64,000 bases of DNA from Gyrodactylus bullatarudis (GCA_012064415.1 SSNU01000051.1:288461-352460); one strand, 5' to 3'. Positions 43,591-55,905 are shown, numbered from the stretch's first letter. Translations and numbers: made by a program. The notes: generated by a model from the letters alone, not told the origin.

Positions 43591-46500
43591 ATGGCGATTG
43601 ATGAGATTGGTGCCTCCACATCTGCTCGTAAAAGGTTTGAACGGGATAACGAGATAGTGGAGATTGATGAATCTGTGAGTATTATTAAGAAATAGACTGT
43701 CAATTACAATCAGATTTCTAGTACAATACGATAAAACCTAAGACCAATGAAAATCAATGATTTACCCTCATTGGTTTAAAAATAATTATCCAATAATATA
43801 AGAGTTTGATCGAAAATTTTCTTCGTCCCTTTAGACTATATCACATAAAACGGGTTCGAAATTTTATTATAGGTCATCTAAGAGAATTTATTTCCTTGGA
43901 AGACAATGATTTTATCATAAATAAGAAACAAAGGCTTTTTACTTGTGTCCTAATCTCTTTACCTGTTCATAGGTTGAGGAATTATTCCAATATGACCAAG
44001 AGAAACACCAGGCCATTGTCAATGCGAAGCCATGGGAAAATAATCCACATTACTTCAAGGACATCAAGATTAGCGCTGTGGTCCTCTTGAAAATGCTGAT
44101 TCATGCGAAAAGCGGTGGAAATATTGAAGTCATGGGTGTCCTTATTGGCAAGGTAATGCATCAAACTATGATAGTTGTCGACTGTTCTCCCCTACCTGTC
44201 GAAGGTACTGAGACCAGAGTTAATGCTCAAGTAAGCTTTTTTCTAACCTTTTTGATATTACTGATGTAAAACTTTTTCATTCTCATGCAATTTTCATGTC
44301 CCAGAAATAGTTCTGAGAAATATTCATCTACATTGTGCCAGTTTCAGTCCTATTTATCCTATAAAGTTGGCTTAGAAATCGGTCCAATTAAACAAGTAGG
44401 AAATTTTTTGACAAGTTCATGAATGTATCTATGGATACTACTTTATTGGTTAGGAATAATACATAACTGGAACTATAAAGAAATTATTTACAAGACCGTA
44501 AGGTCACCGTAGTTTCAAAAATTTTCCCTTGCGATGAAAGCATAGATGTTTGGGTGAAAGAAAAATTTGTTTTTTCTTGAATTCTTGCTTGAATGAAATC
44601 AAAAATCCCTTTTAATCATAATAGTTGTTTTCAGTTTGTTTTACTATTTGCAATATACTCGATAGTAGACACATGGTATATTGTTGAAAAAATATAAAAA
44701 TTAAACATTTAATATTTATGTAGGAAGAAGCCTATGAATACATGACAATATATTCAGAGACGATTGCTCAAGTCGGCCGAAAGGAAAACGTTATCGGCTG
44801 GTACCATTCCCATCCTGGCTATGGATGTTGGCTGTCTGGCATTGACGTCTCAACTCAAACCACCAATCAGACCTATCAAGAACCCTTTGTAGCCATAGTC
44901 ATCGATCCAATTAGGACCATATCCTCGGGTAAATTGAATCTGGGCGCCTTTCGCACTTATCCCCATGGTTATTTACCCCCGGATGATGGCCCATCAGAGT
45001 ATCAGACCATTCCAATGGAGAAAATTGAAGATTTCGGAGTCCACTGTAAACAATACTATTCCCTCAATGTGTCCCATTTCAAATCAAAGTTGGACGCCAA
45101 ACTTCTCGAGTCACTATGGAATAAATACTGGGTCAATACAATCAGCTCCATAAGCATTTTATCACAGCCAAGCTATCTAGCTGAACTATCCAAGGATTTG
45201 GCCGGTAAAATCGACCAGGCTGACATTGCTGTAAGTCTCTCTTCCAAAAATCCACTTATATTCATAATTTAGAAAAATTGAAAGAACATATATTGACACC
45301 TAATGTACATTTCTCGAAGCATCATCAGTGGTAATTCTTCAAAAATGATACAAGTTAAAAGTTCATTCAAGATAATAATTTACAAATCATGAAAGAAATA
45401 GTCAAAAGTCAAAGAAAATAAGAATAAAATGCAAGCTGAAAAAACACCAAAACTCTCCAATAAATAGTAACAGTGGAGATAAAAGTGAAAAAGCTCACAT
45501 TGGCCAAGGTAATTGAAGATTATAGGAATAGTTTTTTTGAACACATAGATTCACTAGGTTCATATAGGTTAATAAGAAATTTTTCTTTCACCCATACATC
45601 TTTGCTGTCGTCATTAGGTTTTTTGGATAAAACGGAAAAATCTGAAATTGAAGCTGTATGATCTTCTTGTCTAAGATGCCTTGTAACTCCAGTATCCTTC
45701 TTCAGATGATCCTCCGCTCTGGTAGATAATTTCCTAATAGTTCTACCTATATATGAGGGTTCACAATCACATTGGAATTTGTAAACTAATAGAGTTTTCT
45801 CCTCTGGCTTCAGTAAATCCTTATAAATCAAACTAAATGCAATCTGAGTTTTAAATACAATTTTCAATTGTATGTTATTATAATGTTGATTGATGAGATC
45901 ATTTAGCCTTCTTCTAATATCATTACTGAACCCATCACCTTTGAAGTTGAGCTTCATAAAAATAGTTGTTTTCTCCAATTCATCTGTTTCGACAAGCTCA
46001 TTTCTATCCATAGATACATTCATGAATTTGTCAACAAATTTACCGGGATAACCATTTTCCTTCAGACTTAACTTTACGTTCTCTATTTCGTTAGACCATT
46101 CCTCAGGGCTTGCTATCTTTCTTATCCTCTTACTTAGATCAATTACTAAGCCAACTTTATGAGAAATAGGACTGAAACTGGCATTATGTTTTAGTTTCTG
46201 AAATATTTTTGGTATTAGATTCCTATTTTTCAACATGAGCTATTTCTAGCTTCTCAACTTGCTCACCAAATATATTCAAAAAAAGCCTATCTTTCTTATT
46301 CTTATCTTAAAATCATCGTCTTCCAACGACATAAAATTTCTTAGATGAGCTAATATTAAAATTTCGAACCCCTTGAACCATATTTGCTTAGTCTATAGGA
46401 ACGAAGAAAATTTTTGATCAAACTCAAATATTATTGGATAATTATTTTTTAACCAATGAGAGTAAATCATTGATTTTCATTGTTCTTGGATTTTCATCGT

Positions 46501-46928
46501 ATGAATGGGTACATTGTATTTAGAAGACAAAAATATAATTTCATTAAAAATTCCAAAGTACATGTCAATAAATAGACTTTTACTGAAGAAGTGACTTTTT
46601 AAAATGTGGAATTATAATTATTATTGCAATTTTTGAAATTCTCTTCTGTTAAAAATTTGCCATTTTTTGTGAATATGTTGCCATTTTCTCACCGTCCTAA
46701 TTCATAATAGGCGGTCTAATAATTTTAATCGATGTATTTAATTATTGGAAAATCCAATTTATTTCAATTATCTTTTATAAATACTCTCAGCTATCGAGAA
46801 TGCAGACAGACCATGGATCCAAGGTGGACGAAAAACTGGAAAACTGCTCAAAAGACGCGAAGAAAGGGGCCATGGAGCAGTTGAATGGTCTCGTTGTTCA
46901 ATTCATCAAGGAATCCCTGTTCAACTGA
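43591..46928 (+). CDS. COPS5: COP9 signalosome subunit 5 (CSN5/JAB1)
   Basis: Exons 43591-43674 (exon opens at 43552), 43973-44230, 44724-45230 and 46791-46928 join in phase 0 and give 328 residues, close to the usual 334 or so. This is the metalloprotease subunit that removes NEDD8 from cullins. The JAMM motif is complete: Glu80 ([10 protein letters not shown]) and His142-x-His144-x10-Asp155 ([14 protein letters not shown]). Other family signatures are [53 protein letters not shown] and [13 protein letters not shown]. The reading frame is open back to the acceptor, so an upstream coding exon is formally possible, but the ATG at 43591 gives the family length. AATAAA at 46991. Introns 1, 2 and 3 carry Penelope-like sequence on both strands. 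Confidence 0.95.
43720..43945 (+). mobile_element. Penelope-like element fragment (5' part) in CSN5 intron
   Basis: Matches, in inverted orientation, 46290-46530 in the next-but-one CSN5 intron: AATGAAAATCAATGATTTAC, AATAATTATCCAATAATAT, GGGTTCGAAATTTTA. Both translate to a similar peptide ([14 protein letters not shown] here, [14 protein letters not shown] there). It lies 5' of the coding part in the other copy. Confidence 0.7.
44335..44600 (+). mobile_element. Penelope-like element fragment (3' part) in CSN5 intron
   Basis: TGCCAGTTTCAGTCCTATTT, AAAGTTGGCTTAG, TTGACAAGTTCATGAATGTATC and GATGTTTGGGTGAAAGAAAAATTTG match successive parts of the frame at 46236-45520 (minus), with deletions between blocks. 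It continues the fragment of 43720-43945 in order and orientation on the other side of a CSN5 exon. Confidence 0.75.
45285..46530 (-). mobile_element. Penelope-like retroelement, 5'-truncated, GIY-YIG type
   Basis: A frame of 238 codons (46236-45520) in CSN5 intron 3, antisense to the host gene. The first part ([18 protein letters not shown], then [14 protein letters not shown]) resembles the region after the RT domain in Penelope-like and related retroelements. The C-terminal part ([20 protein letters not shown], then [18 protein letters not shown]) is the GIY-YIG endonuclease with its Cys-x-Cys. No RT core is present. The 3' tail to 45285 (including CTTTTTCACTTTTATCTCC and ACTGATGATGCTTCGAGAAATGTACAT) matches 56195-56440. 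Upstream 46530-46270 matches 43720-43945. Inactive fragment of a multicopy family. Confidence 0.8.
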
Positions 46929-47754
46929 ACCTACCTTTTTACACACTTGCAAACTCTGAGTATACACACTTGAATTTTGATAAGAAGAAAAATAAAAAAA
47001 CCTATCGATGAATTATACTAAACTCGTTTCACCTTAATAATTAATTACAAAAGGCAAACAATAGATCTTACAAAAGGCAAATAATGTATACGTGTTTTTT
47101 CAAAACCCAAACAAGATCTATGCGAATATTATCATAAGGCAAAGGTTGACGCTAATTTTTTAACTAAACACAAACTTTTTTACTTAACACAAACATAAAA
47201 TATATCTGCATAGTTCACAAAAAACAAACATATTTCTACATAGGTTTATACTATACATTTTTGCTTTAAACTTATCAGGCAATTATTATTACACTTATCG
47301 TGCCAGTATTAACAAACCTCTCAAGATTGATAGAAAAAACAATTCTAAATCAGATTCTAATGGAAATTCTATTCAAAAAGGATTCATATGACCCCATCTA
47401 ACAAAGTCAATTTTCTATTAAATTTCCCATCTACTAATAAGTAGATGAAAAACAAATTTTACTAATCTTGGTTATTTTATCCAAATTTAGATATCCATTT
47501 GAGTCTTTTTGGTATTTTTCGGATTTGTTTAGCGTGAATTATAAAATAGATAATGTGATATTGTTGAGACCTGCGTAATAACTGAGAATTTCCTACTTTG
47601 AATGATCGCCCTTTATAGTATTTTTAAATAGATCGATTAAAATACGTTCCGAGTTGAAATGTTCAGGTTTTAGGACCAAATTTGATGCTAAATTTATCGC
47701 TTTTTCCCCTGATGTATCGTATGAGTTTGTGTTTTTCCAGGTCTCGAAGTTATT

Positions 47755-48030
47755 AAGCTTAATTCAAAAGTGATTTTTCACTGAATTTTAATCTGCTTTA
47801 ATCTGATTGGTTCACTGAAGATAAAGAAACTAACTGACTAAATTAAATTTCAATGAATGAAAACAGCTCATCCTTATCTATAGTAAAATTTAATATTAAA
47901 ATGTAAATAGAAAATTAATGAATAAAGCTGATTGGATTCTTTTTTTTTATCTGAGTTTTCATTCAGTGAACCAATCAGATTAAAGCAAATTAAAATTCAG
48001 TGAAAAATCACTTTTGAATTAAGTTTAAGT
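47755..48030. repeat. Foldback element with about 65-nt near-perfect arms
   Basis: TTCAAAAGTGATTTTTCACTGAATTTTAATCTGCTTTAATCTGATTGGTTCACTGAA on the left is mirrored on the right (TTCAGTGAACCAATCAGATTAAAGC...GAAAAATCACTTTTGAA). The arms surround about 140 nt of AT-rich sequence. It is flanked by TTAAGCTTAAT-like and ATTAAGTTTA sequence. Confidence 0.85.
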
Positions 48031-49257
48031 AAGTTGGCAGTTTCATTGACCAGTGGATTGAGGAAAAAAACTCATTATCTAAGTAAATCTCTTCATTCGA
48101 TCTAATTTCTGCAGCTTTATACAAGGGCCAAATAGATTTTGCTCTAAATTTTATTGAACCGAAGATGATTTCTATCAAATCGCAATGCTTTCCATCATAA
48201 CGCAATGGCTTTTCTAAGACATTTTAGATCAATATAATCCCACCAGGTTTCTTTTAATAGACTTGGACGAAATTTTCCAAAATTAAAAAAATCTATAGAA
48301 AATCCAATTTAAATACTAAAAACTAAGCTATAAGAATTTCATTTCGGTCCGAATTTTCCAAAAAAAGATTTTGCCAATTTTGGTGATTGAAATTCCCACC
48401 AATGATTTTCGCACACTTTATCTGATCAAATTATTCTTCATCAAAATCTAAATCAAAAGGACCAAAAGTATCAGAATTTCATAAATTAATTCACAATTGA
48501 TATTCTGAGATGGAATCAAGATTTTTGGATGAATTGCTCCTTGAACTATTGACTCAATCTACAGTCTACTTATGGCATTTTTATTAAAAGTCTATTTTCA
48601 TCTACCTCAAAATCTTGTTAGAGTGAAAGTTCAAGCCATTTTTGTCATAAATCTCTCAGATTTGATCTTATTACTTTCAAGTAGTCATCGAAGATTTACA
48701 GGTTTTTCAGAGAAACAGTTGATCCGATAGACTCAATTTTTCTTTCAAATTCCCATTTGGCGCCAAAATTCCATTTTTTCGAACTTTGAGCTAAAAATTT
48801 TTATTGATTCGAAAGTGGAGATTTTTCAGGATCAAGATTAGACAAGAAAATCAATTCAACCGAATCTTATCTTGGTACTTTTATGACAAAGAAGATAAGC
48901 TGTTTCGTTTGGATTTATCGGTTATTCTCGAAAGGTCTCGTGAGTTTTATTACTCCTTGAGTTAATAAGTCTCAAATTTTAAACATTTTCTTGATCAACT
49001 AATTGATTTCATTATTTTTTTATCAACCGTTGAGTTAGTTCGTTGTGTAGCTTTAAATTATGAATTTTTTTAATTATGAGGCAAGCTTTACCTAAAATTT
49101 GACATTTTTAACTGAAAAATGGAATAAATTGAATAAAAATCACACTTGAAAAATTTCGAACCTCTTGCGATGAGATAACTAAAAACCAATCTCAGACTCG
49201 GAAAGCTCAAAAAACACGCAAAATATCGAGCAGACTTTATATACTGAAAATGATTAG

Positions 49258-49443
49258 GAGAAAAATATTTTAGCTTCTATCTTGAGAGAAATGTCCGAAA
49301 TCAAATTCAGCAAATTGATGAAAAATGTGGCCATTTTTCAAATTTCCATTTGGCGCCAAAATCCCTTTTTTTCGAACATTGAGCTGAAAATTTTTATTGA
49401 CAAAAATATAGCATGATAGTAAACTAAGACAGTTTTTGATATA
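49258..49443. repeat. Inverted-repeat partner of 53058-53243
   Basis: TTTTAGCTTCTATCTTGAGAGAAATGTCC...ATAGCATGATAGTAAACTAAGACAG is present in inverted form at 53058-53243, 3.8 kb away. A shorter match to the end (ATAGTATGATAGCAAACT) occurs at about 41580. The inner part (CAAATTTCCATTTGGCGCC) links it to family D. Confidence 0.75.
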
Positions 49444-52400
49444 CTATCAAAAAATAATCATAAAAAAATGTTTCAAAATCATTGGAAAAAGTCAGTTTGA
49501 ACATAGAGGTCATACATGACCTCTGGTATCGAAAAGGTCAATCTTTAGACTTTCTCGAGTTTCTAGATTCCCTGTAACTATGAAATAACGCAAGTAGGGA
49601 TTTTAGAAAACCGAGTTTCCAAATTCCCTAGCTAACTGGGGAGTCTCAAGATTATCAGGGAGTAATTCTGTATCAGAAATTTCAAAAGATTTTAATTAAT
49701 AGAAATTTTTAAAGAAATGCGAAATCCTGTAAATGAGCAGAAGATGTTCTTCTATGACTCAATTATCTCTTTCATGGTAATATTTTATTGAGTAAATTAA
49801 TGTTTGATATATTCCTGTTATAACATCATTTCTGGCGAGCTAAAGAAAAGTTAGATAGCTAAAAAATCAGAAACTCAGTTTACACATTGACCATTCTATT
49901 AATTTCTAGGATTAAACAAGGTATTAAATAATCAAAATTGTCTGAATACGTTGATTGCGAATCTACAGTTGTTCTAAGGCAATTATATTTTGGTTAAAAA
50001 GTTATCGATCAAAAAGTGACCCATTTTTTGTTCCAAAAACAGGTTATCTTTGTAGGTTTAGTAGATATAGGGTTCAGGCGATTGCGTATTTGAATTCTGG
50101 AGGTGCTTGATTCCTCGATAAAAGTTATCTTACTTTTTATCCATGACCCCGGGAAGTAGGTTTTCAAAAAAATGTTTTAAACAAAAATTATTTTTTGAAA
50201 AAAATCAACTCTCTTTTAATTAGTATAGCGCAAGTTTGACGAATGATAGAGCCAAGATCTTTGCGTATTCCAGAAGATTAATAAATTTCCTATCGAATGG
50301 GTGGTAAGCAAAGTATTTTCTGGGGCTTGAATGAATAATAATGACGTGTGATAAAACTATCACTGTTAAAAAACGATTTAGGTGATATTGTTCAATCAAA
50401 TGTTACTTGATGCATTTCAATGAATGGATATGATCCATTGAAGTCCATGACAGATAGAAAGTCAGACAGCTGGTAATCCTTCAAAGGATTAACTTGATTC
50501 GATGTGTTTTGTTATTATTTCTTTGATTTTATATCGATTTTTCATTTTCTAATGTAAATACGTAGAAAAATTTCTTTCATCTTCACGATTTTACATGTTT
50601 TATTCCAGAGAGATGAACATCTGGTTTTTTCTCCTGGGTAGAAGTGTCTTCCTTTACAAAGCCGATTAACTTCGTGATATCGAAGGAATCAAAGGGAAAA
50701 TGTTATTCAAAAAAAATTATATTTTTACATTAAGCTTTAAAAAACTGAAATACAGTCAATCACCAAGAGAGTTTAAGGAATAGTGGAATCAAAAATCAGA
50801 GGTAGAGTTGAAAGAATAGTGGAATGCTATGGTCTATTCGATGGTATATAACGTAAATTCATACCCTCACACACATCCATGTGTTTCACTCAGGGTCTCA
50901 ACATTGAAGTATAGGAAGAGTAATTAAGTCATATGAAAAGTAACGAGTAATTAGCAGGAAAGGGTCTAACTGTGTTTTCTCATAATAAAAATCGATAATG
51001 ATTTTTCTCTGATCTTTTCAATCAACTCATTTCATTTTCCAATCAAATTTGGAATTAACCAAACCTTAAATAGGCATAACTCTCTTATTTGTTGAGATAG
51101 AAGGCTAATTCTTTTTGCAAAACATGTCTTAGATTCTGAATTTTCAAAATAAATCCTAAACAACCTTCTTAATCTTTTATTCTATCTGAAAAAGCAAAGA
51201 TTCAAAATTATGGATCTATAAAATTAGCTTAGCAATAAAATGAATAAATTTGATTTCTGTAAATGTAAAAAACAATATTCGAAGATAGAAAACGTTTTTT
51301 ATTTCTTTTCGAAGATACAGTATTTTTCTGCGGGATACTATTTAGATTTAATAAGACATTAACTTTCATCTCTCACTATAAAGAAATTATGACATAAATT
51401 TTAAGGCGCGCAATTCAAATCTAAAAAGGGGCTGATCTGTCAATAGTCTGATATGACAAAAATGATTTGCATATTCGTGATCCTCGTGAAATTTTGATCT
51501 CAAAAAATATGGTTTGCTAATATCAATTTTCGGAAAGGGTTAACCTAATATACACTAGACCTCGATGAAAATTTCAGATCATAAAAATATTTTGGGAGAA
51601 AATTGCTATGCTATTGTAGATTACTTTAAGCTTTCAAAAGTCTCAAAAAATCGTTTCCCAACATTGCAAAAATGATTTTAGTACTAACATAAAATAATGT
51701 TCGCGCGTTTGTATTTTCGTGATACTTTAATAATAATTCGTAATTTTGTTTAAAAACCATTTTTAAAATTTGTTTCAATAAGAAAATTTTATAAATTAAT
51801 TAGCCAATTAGTGTTAATAAGATTTATCAGCTGCGAAAATATTACTAGGTTTGTTAGAATTAATTGCCAATGTTAATTTTAGACTTTTCAATGTGTCACT
51901 TCATTCTGTAAAGAATTAATTGTATTTTCATTTTTGGAAATAAAAAACACAAAATTCGTCTTATCAGACCTGCTGCTCTACTTGCTTATTCCTTAATTTA
52001 TTGACCATCGAATGATCTGGTTAATTATAATGAAAATAATATATTTTGACACAAGAAAACTAGACCGGATTGTAATACTAAGTTATCTTCATTTTTGGAA
52101 TATAAAAATTCATATCAATTTCCAATAGCAAAACCAAGAAAATTCCAAGTTCTTATTCCAAATTCTCCAACATGTTTGAATTCTTAAAATTTAGCATTTT
52201 GTATAAATCATAGAATCCCAACTTGTTTGTAACATGAAGAAAATCATAAAGGAAGTTCAGAAAGTCTTCAGAACTGGAGAAAATATCGATTTGCTCTTCC
52301 TAGGATCCTATTTAAACGACGATCTATCACCAACAAGGCAAGCTCAGAAGATGTCTTCAAGATATTTGTCATTCTAGACAAATCTTATAAAAGTCAGATG

Positions 52401-52503
52401 CTCCAGGAAGGTGTTAATCGATTGCCTTAGAAAAGCCTAAAGTACACTAATTAGAAATATTGATGAAATTAAATGGTAACATCATACTCAATTAAAACTT
52501 ATG

Positions 52504-52511
52504 TATAAATA
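52504..52511 (+). promoter_or_regulatory. TATA box for the Cys-rich peptide gene
   Basis: TATAAATA, 26 bases before the ATG at 52537. That distance would give an almost leaderless transcript if transcription starts about 30 bases downstream, so the exact use of this box is uncertain. Confidence 0.5.
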
Positions 52512-52536
52512 CTTTCCATCACATATCACATTTGAA

Positions 52537-52749
52537 ATGAAATTTGTCATTTTAACCTTTCTGTTCTTAGTGATCTGCCAAACTGAGGATTGTATTTGGG
52601 ATTGAGAATGTCGTGGCATAAAGTGGGCTAATTATCAGCACTGTCTTTATACTCGGGGTGGGATAGCTTGGTTATACTGCTACCCAAAATACTGGGTGCC
52701 ACATTGTTATGGATGTCTGATAAGAGGAAATGGTGCTTGTACATGCTAA
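52537..52749 (+). pseudogene. Secreted cysteine-rich peptide gene with an internal TGA
   Basis: The frame opens with a clear signal peptide (MKFVILTFLFLVICQT), runs 22 codons to a TGA at 52603-52605, and stays open in the same frame for 47 more codons to a TAA at 52747. The part after the TGA holds seven cysteines and many aromatic residues; one more cysteine lies between the signal peptide and the TGA, giving an even eight. A TATA box lies upstream and AATAAA at about 52785. The layout suggests a small secreted disulfide-rich peptide (defence or toxin-like types share it), inactivated by one substitution. I do not recognise the family. A sequencing error or stop-codon readthrough would also fit; no SECIS-like element was noted. 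Confidence 0.6.
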
Positions 52750-53057
52750 TTGTATTATAAATTATGATTTATTGAATAAAGATCATTCTTTCTAGAGTTG
52801 TTTCTGAATTAACTGATTGTTTAAGATAATTATCCAACTCAATTAATAATCTCATAAAATCTATTTACAGATTCTGAGAATAAATTTCACAAAATTGAAG
52901 AATATAATTTATACTACAGTCGGATGCGAAACTCCATACCGAAGAAATTAAAGCATTATTTTATCATGATCTCTGGACTTCTTCAGGCAGGGGGTTGGGA
53001 ACTAAATTGACATCATTTCTGTTCTCAATTTGATAAAAGGGGATAGGCAAAAAATGT

Positions 53058-53243
53058 ATATCAAAAACTATCTTAGTTTGCTATCATGCTATATTTTTGT
53101 CAATAAAAATTTTCAGCTCAAAGTTCGAAAAAAAGGGATTTTCGCGCCAAATGGGAATTTGAAAAATGGCCACATTTTTCATCAATTTGCTGAATTTGAT
53201 TTCGGACATTTCTCTCAAGATAGAAGCTAAAATATTTTGAAAC
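53058..53243. repeat. Inverted-repeat partner of 49258-49443
   Basis: Reverse-complement copy of 49258-49443 (ATCAAAAACTATCTTAGTTTGCTATCATGC...TCTCTCAAGATAGAAGCTAAAATATTTT). No coding value; an open frame across it is a by-product. Confidence 0.75.
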
Positions 53244-53358
53244 AATTAACTTTCAAATAAATCCCTTCATTGTCAAAGTTTCACTCTAAATTACTCACCA
53301 GTAGATGGGAATTTCAATATAGATCAGACCCTGATGAAATTATGTGTAAGAAAAAAAA

Positions 53359-54924
53359 TTGGCTAAATTAGAGAACGTTTGCCCCCTTCCTTATATTTTT
53401 ATATGGGTAACCAAACGCAAAAGTTTTATTCAAATATTAATGAGCATATCAAATACTATCTAAAAACCACCATTAGATGGCGATAACACAACTATAAATT
53501 TTTTCATATTTTGCTCAAAAATCGTCTTCAAAATCAAATTTACACGAAAATGTATCAAATTTAAACTAAATTATAGATTAGGTATTGAGTTTTGTTTATT
53601 TCTTATTCACCGCATGCTTTATGAAATTATTAAAAATCANNNNNNNNNNNNNNNNNNNNNNNNNNNNNNNNNNNNNNNNNNNNNNNNNNNNNNNNNNNNN
53701 NNNNNNNNNNNNNNNNNNNNNNNNNNNNNNNNNNNNNNNNNNNNNNNNNNNNNNNNNNNNNNNNNNNNNNNNNNNNNNNNNNNNNNNNNNNNNNNNNNNN
53801 NNNNNNNNNNNNNNNNNNNNNNNNNNNNNNNNNNNNNNNNNNNNNNNNNNNNNNNNNNNNNNNNNNNNNNNNNNNNNNNNNNNNNNNNNNNNNNNNNNNN
53901 NNNNNNNNNNNNNNNNNNNNNNNNNNNNNNNNNNNNNNNNNNNNNNNNNNNNNNNNNNNNNNNNNNNNNNNNNNNNNNNNNNNNNNNNNNNNNNNNNNNN
54001 NNNNNNNNNNNNNNNNNNNNNNNNNNNNNNNNNNNNNNNNNNNNNNNNNNNNNNNNNNNNNNNNNNNNNNNNNNNNNNNNNNNNNNNNNNNNNNNNNNNN
54101 NNNNNNNNNNNNNNNNNNNNNNNNNNNNNNNNNNNNNNNNNNNNNNNNNNNNNNNNNNNNNNNNNNNNNNNNNNNNNNNNNNNNNNNNNNNNNNNNNNNN
54201 NNNNNNNNNNNNNNNNNNNNNNNNNNNNNNNNNNNNNNNNNNNNNNNNNNNNNNNNNNNNNNNNNNNNNNNNNNNNNNNNNNNNNNNNNNNNNNNNNNNN
54301 NNNNNNNNNNNNNNNNNNNNNNNNNNNNNNNNNNNNNNNNNNNNNNNNNNNNNNNNNNNNNNNNNNNNNNNNNNNNNNNNNNNNNNNNNNNNNNNNNNNN
54401 NNNNNNNNNNNNNNNNNNNNNNNNNNNNNNNNNNNNNNNNNNNNNNNNNNNNNNNNNNNNNNNNNNNNNNNNNNNNNNNNNNNNNNNNNNNNNNNNNNNN
54501 NNNNNNNNNNNNNNNNNNNNGACGCTGACATAAAAGAACTATCTCCTTTGGGTCATTCATATAAACAGCTATAGCATTACAGCAAAGTTTATCAACATTA
54601 TCCATAGTTATGTCTTTAATGTCGATCATAGTTTCTACTATTTTGATTTTTAATAATTTCATAAAGCATGCGGCGAATAAGAAATAAACAAAACTCAATA
54701 CCTAATCTATAATTTAGTTTAAATTTGATACATTTTCGTGTAAATTTGATTTTGAAGACGATTTTTGAGCAAAATAAGAAAAAATTTATAGTTGTGTTAT
54801 CGCCATCTAATGGTGGTTTTTAGATAGTATTTGATATGCTCATTAATATTTGAATAAAACTTTTGCGTTTGGTTACCCATATAAAAATATAAGGAAGGGG
54901 GCAAACGTTCTCTAATTTAGCCAA
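53359..54924. mobile_element. Long-TIR element containing the assembly gap
   Basis: 281-bp inverted arms (53359-53639 and 54644-54924) match without length change and with only about two differences. They start TTGGCTAAATTAGAGAACGTTTGCCCCC. The interior is mostly N. The visible inner edge on the minus strand continues an open frame (TMIDIKDITMDNVDKLCCNA, VYMNDPKEIVLLCQ), so the element may be coding. Transposon family not recognised; the near-identical arms suggest recent insertion or a recent palindromic duplication. Confidence 0.8.
53640..54520. other. Assembly gap (881 N)
   Basis: Run of N with no sequence. It lies exactly between two near-identical inverted arms, a usual cause of assembly failure. 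Open frames through it have no meaning. Confidence 1.
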
Positions 54925-55879
54925 AAAATTTTCATAAAATTAATTAAATGTTTTTTATCAGCAAATTTTAGGTAATTCTGTGAGAGAATTAAGCCTGAAA
55001 CTTTATTCGTTTAGCTATGGTATCGAAAATATTTTCAAACAAAAAAATTCTTTGATAACCGGATTCATTGAACATAACCCTGAAGCGTCTGTTATCCATC
55101 TAAAGGGGTCCTTAATCAATCTTTTAAAAGCAACATGTTTCAGAATAAAAGACAATTCTTATCATTTAGAGTCGTATAGAACATTTATCCTACAGTAATT
55201 TGACAAGTGACAATGATAATAGCAAGAGAGTATGATAAAATCCCCGATTAGTTGTTGGGAGGGCTAAACTCCAAATGTTTACGTAGACAAATTTTGGCCT
55301 AGGCGAATTCCTTGTGAACATGTACTGTTTGAGATCAAAATCATTGAGTTCATTCCTTGTCGTAGCATTCTCGTTAGTTTCTAGTCCGTCTCCGGGACTT
55401 GTCAATTCAAACTCTTCAGTTTGGCCAACACTTTAACTAATCAAGACAAGGCCATATAGGACTGGAAGTGTGAAATTCAACTGGGAATTCATTCAAATTT
55501 ATTTCATTCAATGAAAAATTCTTTTATTTTACAAACAAAAGTTTATAACCGACTTGAAATCATTTTTTTGTTCGTAAAAATATTCACAAAATATAGACCT
55601 GTATCTGGAATACTTGATAAAAAATAGAATTCGCATCTTTAAATGATCTCTATTCACTTGAAATCACATGTAGATATAAAAGAAAGGGTTTTTATACACT
55701 AAATGTAAATTTCTTTGATGAAAAAATTGAGATTTTACGTAAAAATCATAGATTCCCAACTTCATATCAACCAGCTTTAGTTAAATATCTAGAAAATCAG
55801 TCATTTCAAGCAATAAAGTATAGGAGTTACTGACTTGAGACCCTATTATTTCTCTTAAAGAATGAAATGATCTTATCAA
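54925..55879. other. Spacer with coding-like but unidentified segment
   Basis: 54980-55198 (+) is an open frame (YGIENIFKQKNSLITGFIEH, ASVIHLKGSLINLLKA) without an ATG and with no homology I recognise. 55240-55440 is slightly richer in GC. Both could be debris of mobile-element genes. 55741-55783 is a family D terminus (AAAATCATAGATTCCCAACTTC). Confidence 0.35.
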
Positions 55880-55905
55880 AAATTTTGGGAATTAGAAAAA
55901 AGATT

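Larger units (their letters stand above)
46997..52503. other. Repeat-rich gene desert
   Basis: 5.5 kb without a recognisable gene. It holds the hairpin at 47755-48030, family D or related pieces at about 48590-48900 and 49258-49443, and a family end at about 48250. Short open frames are scattered and without homology that I can see. Confidence 0.5.

Noticed and set aside
53585..54698. Four long open frames across 53585-54698 on both strands
   Set aside because: They consist almost wholly of unsequenced N bases; only the outer arms and a short inner edge are real sequence.
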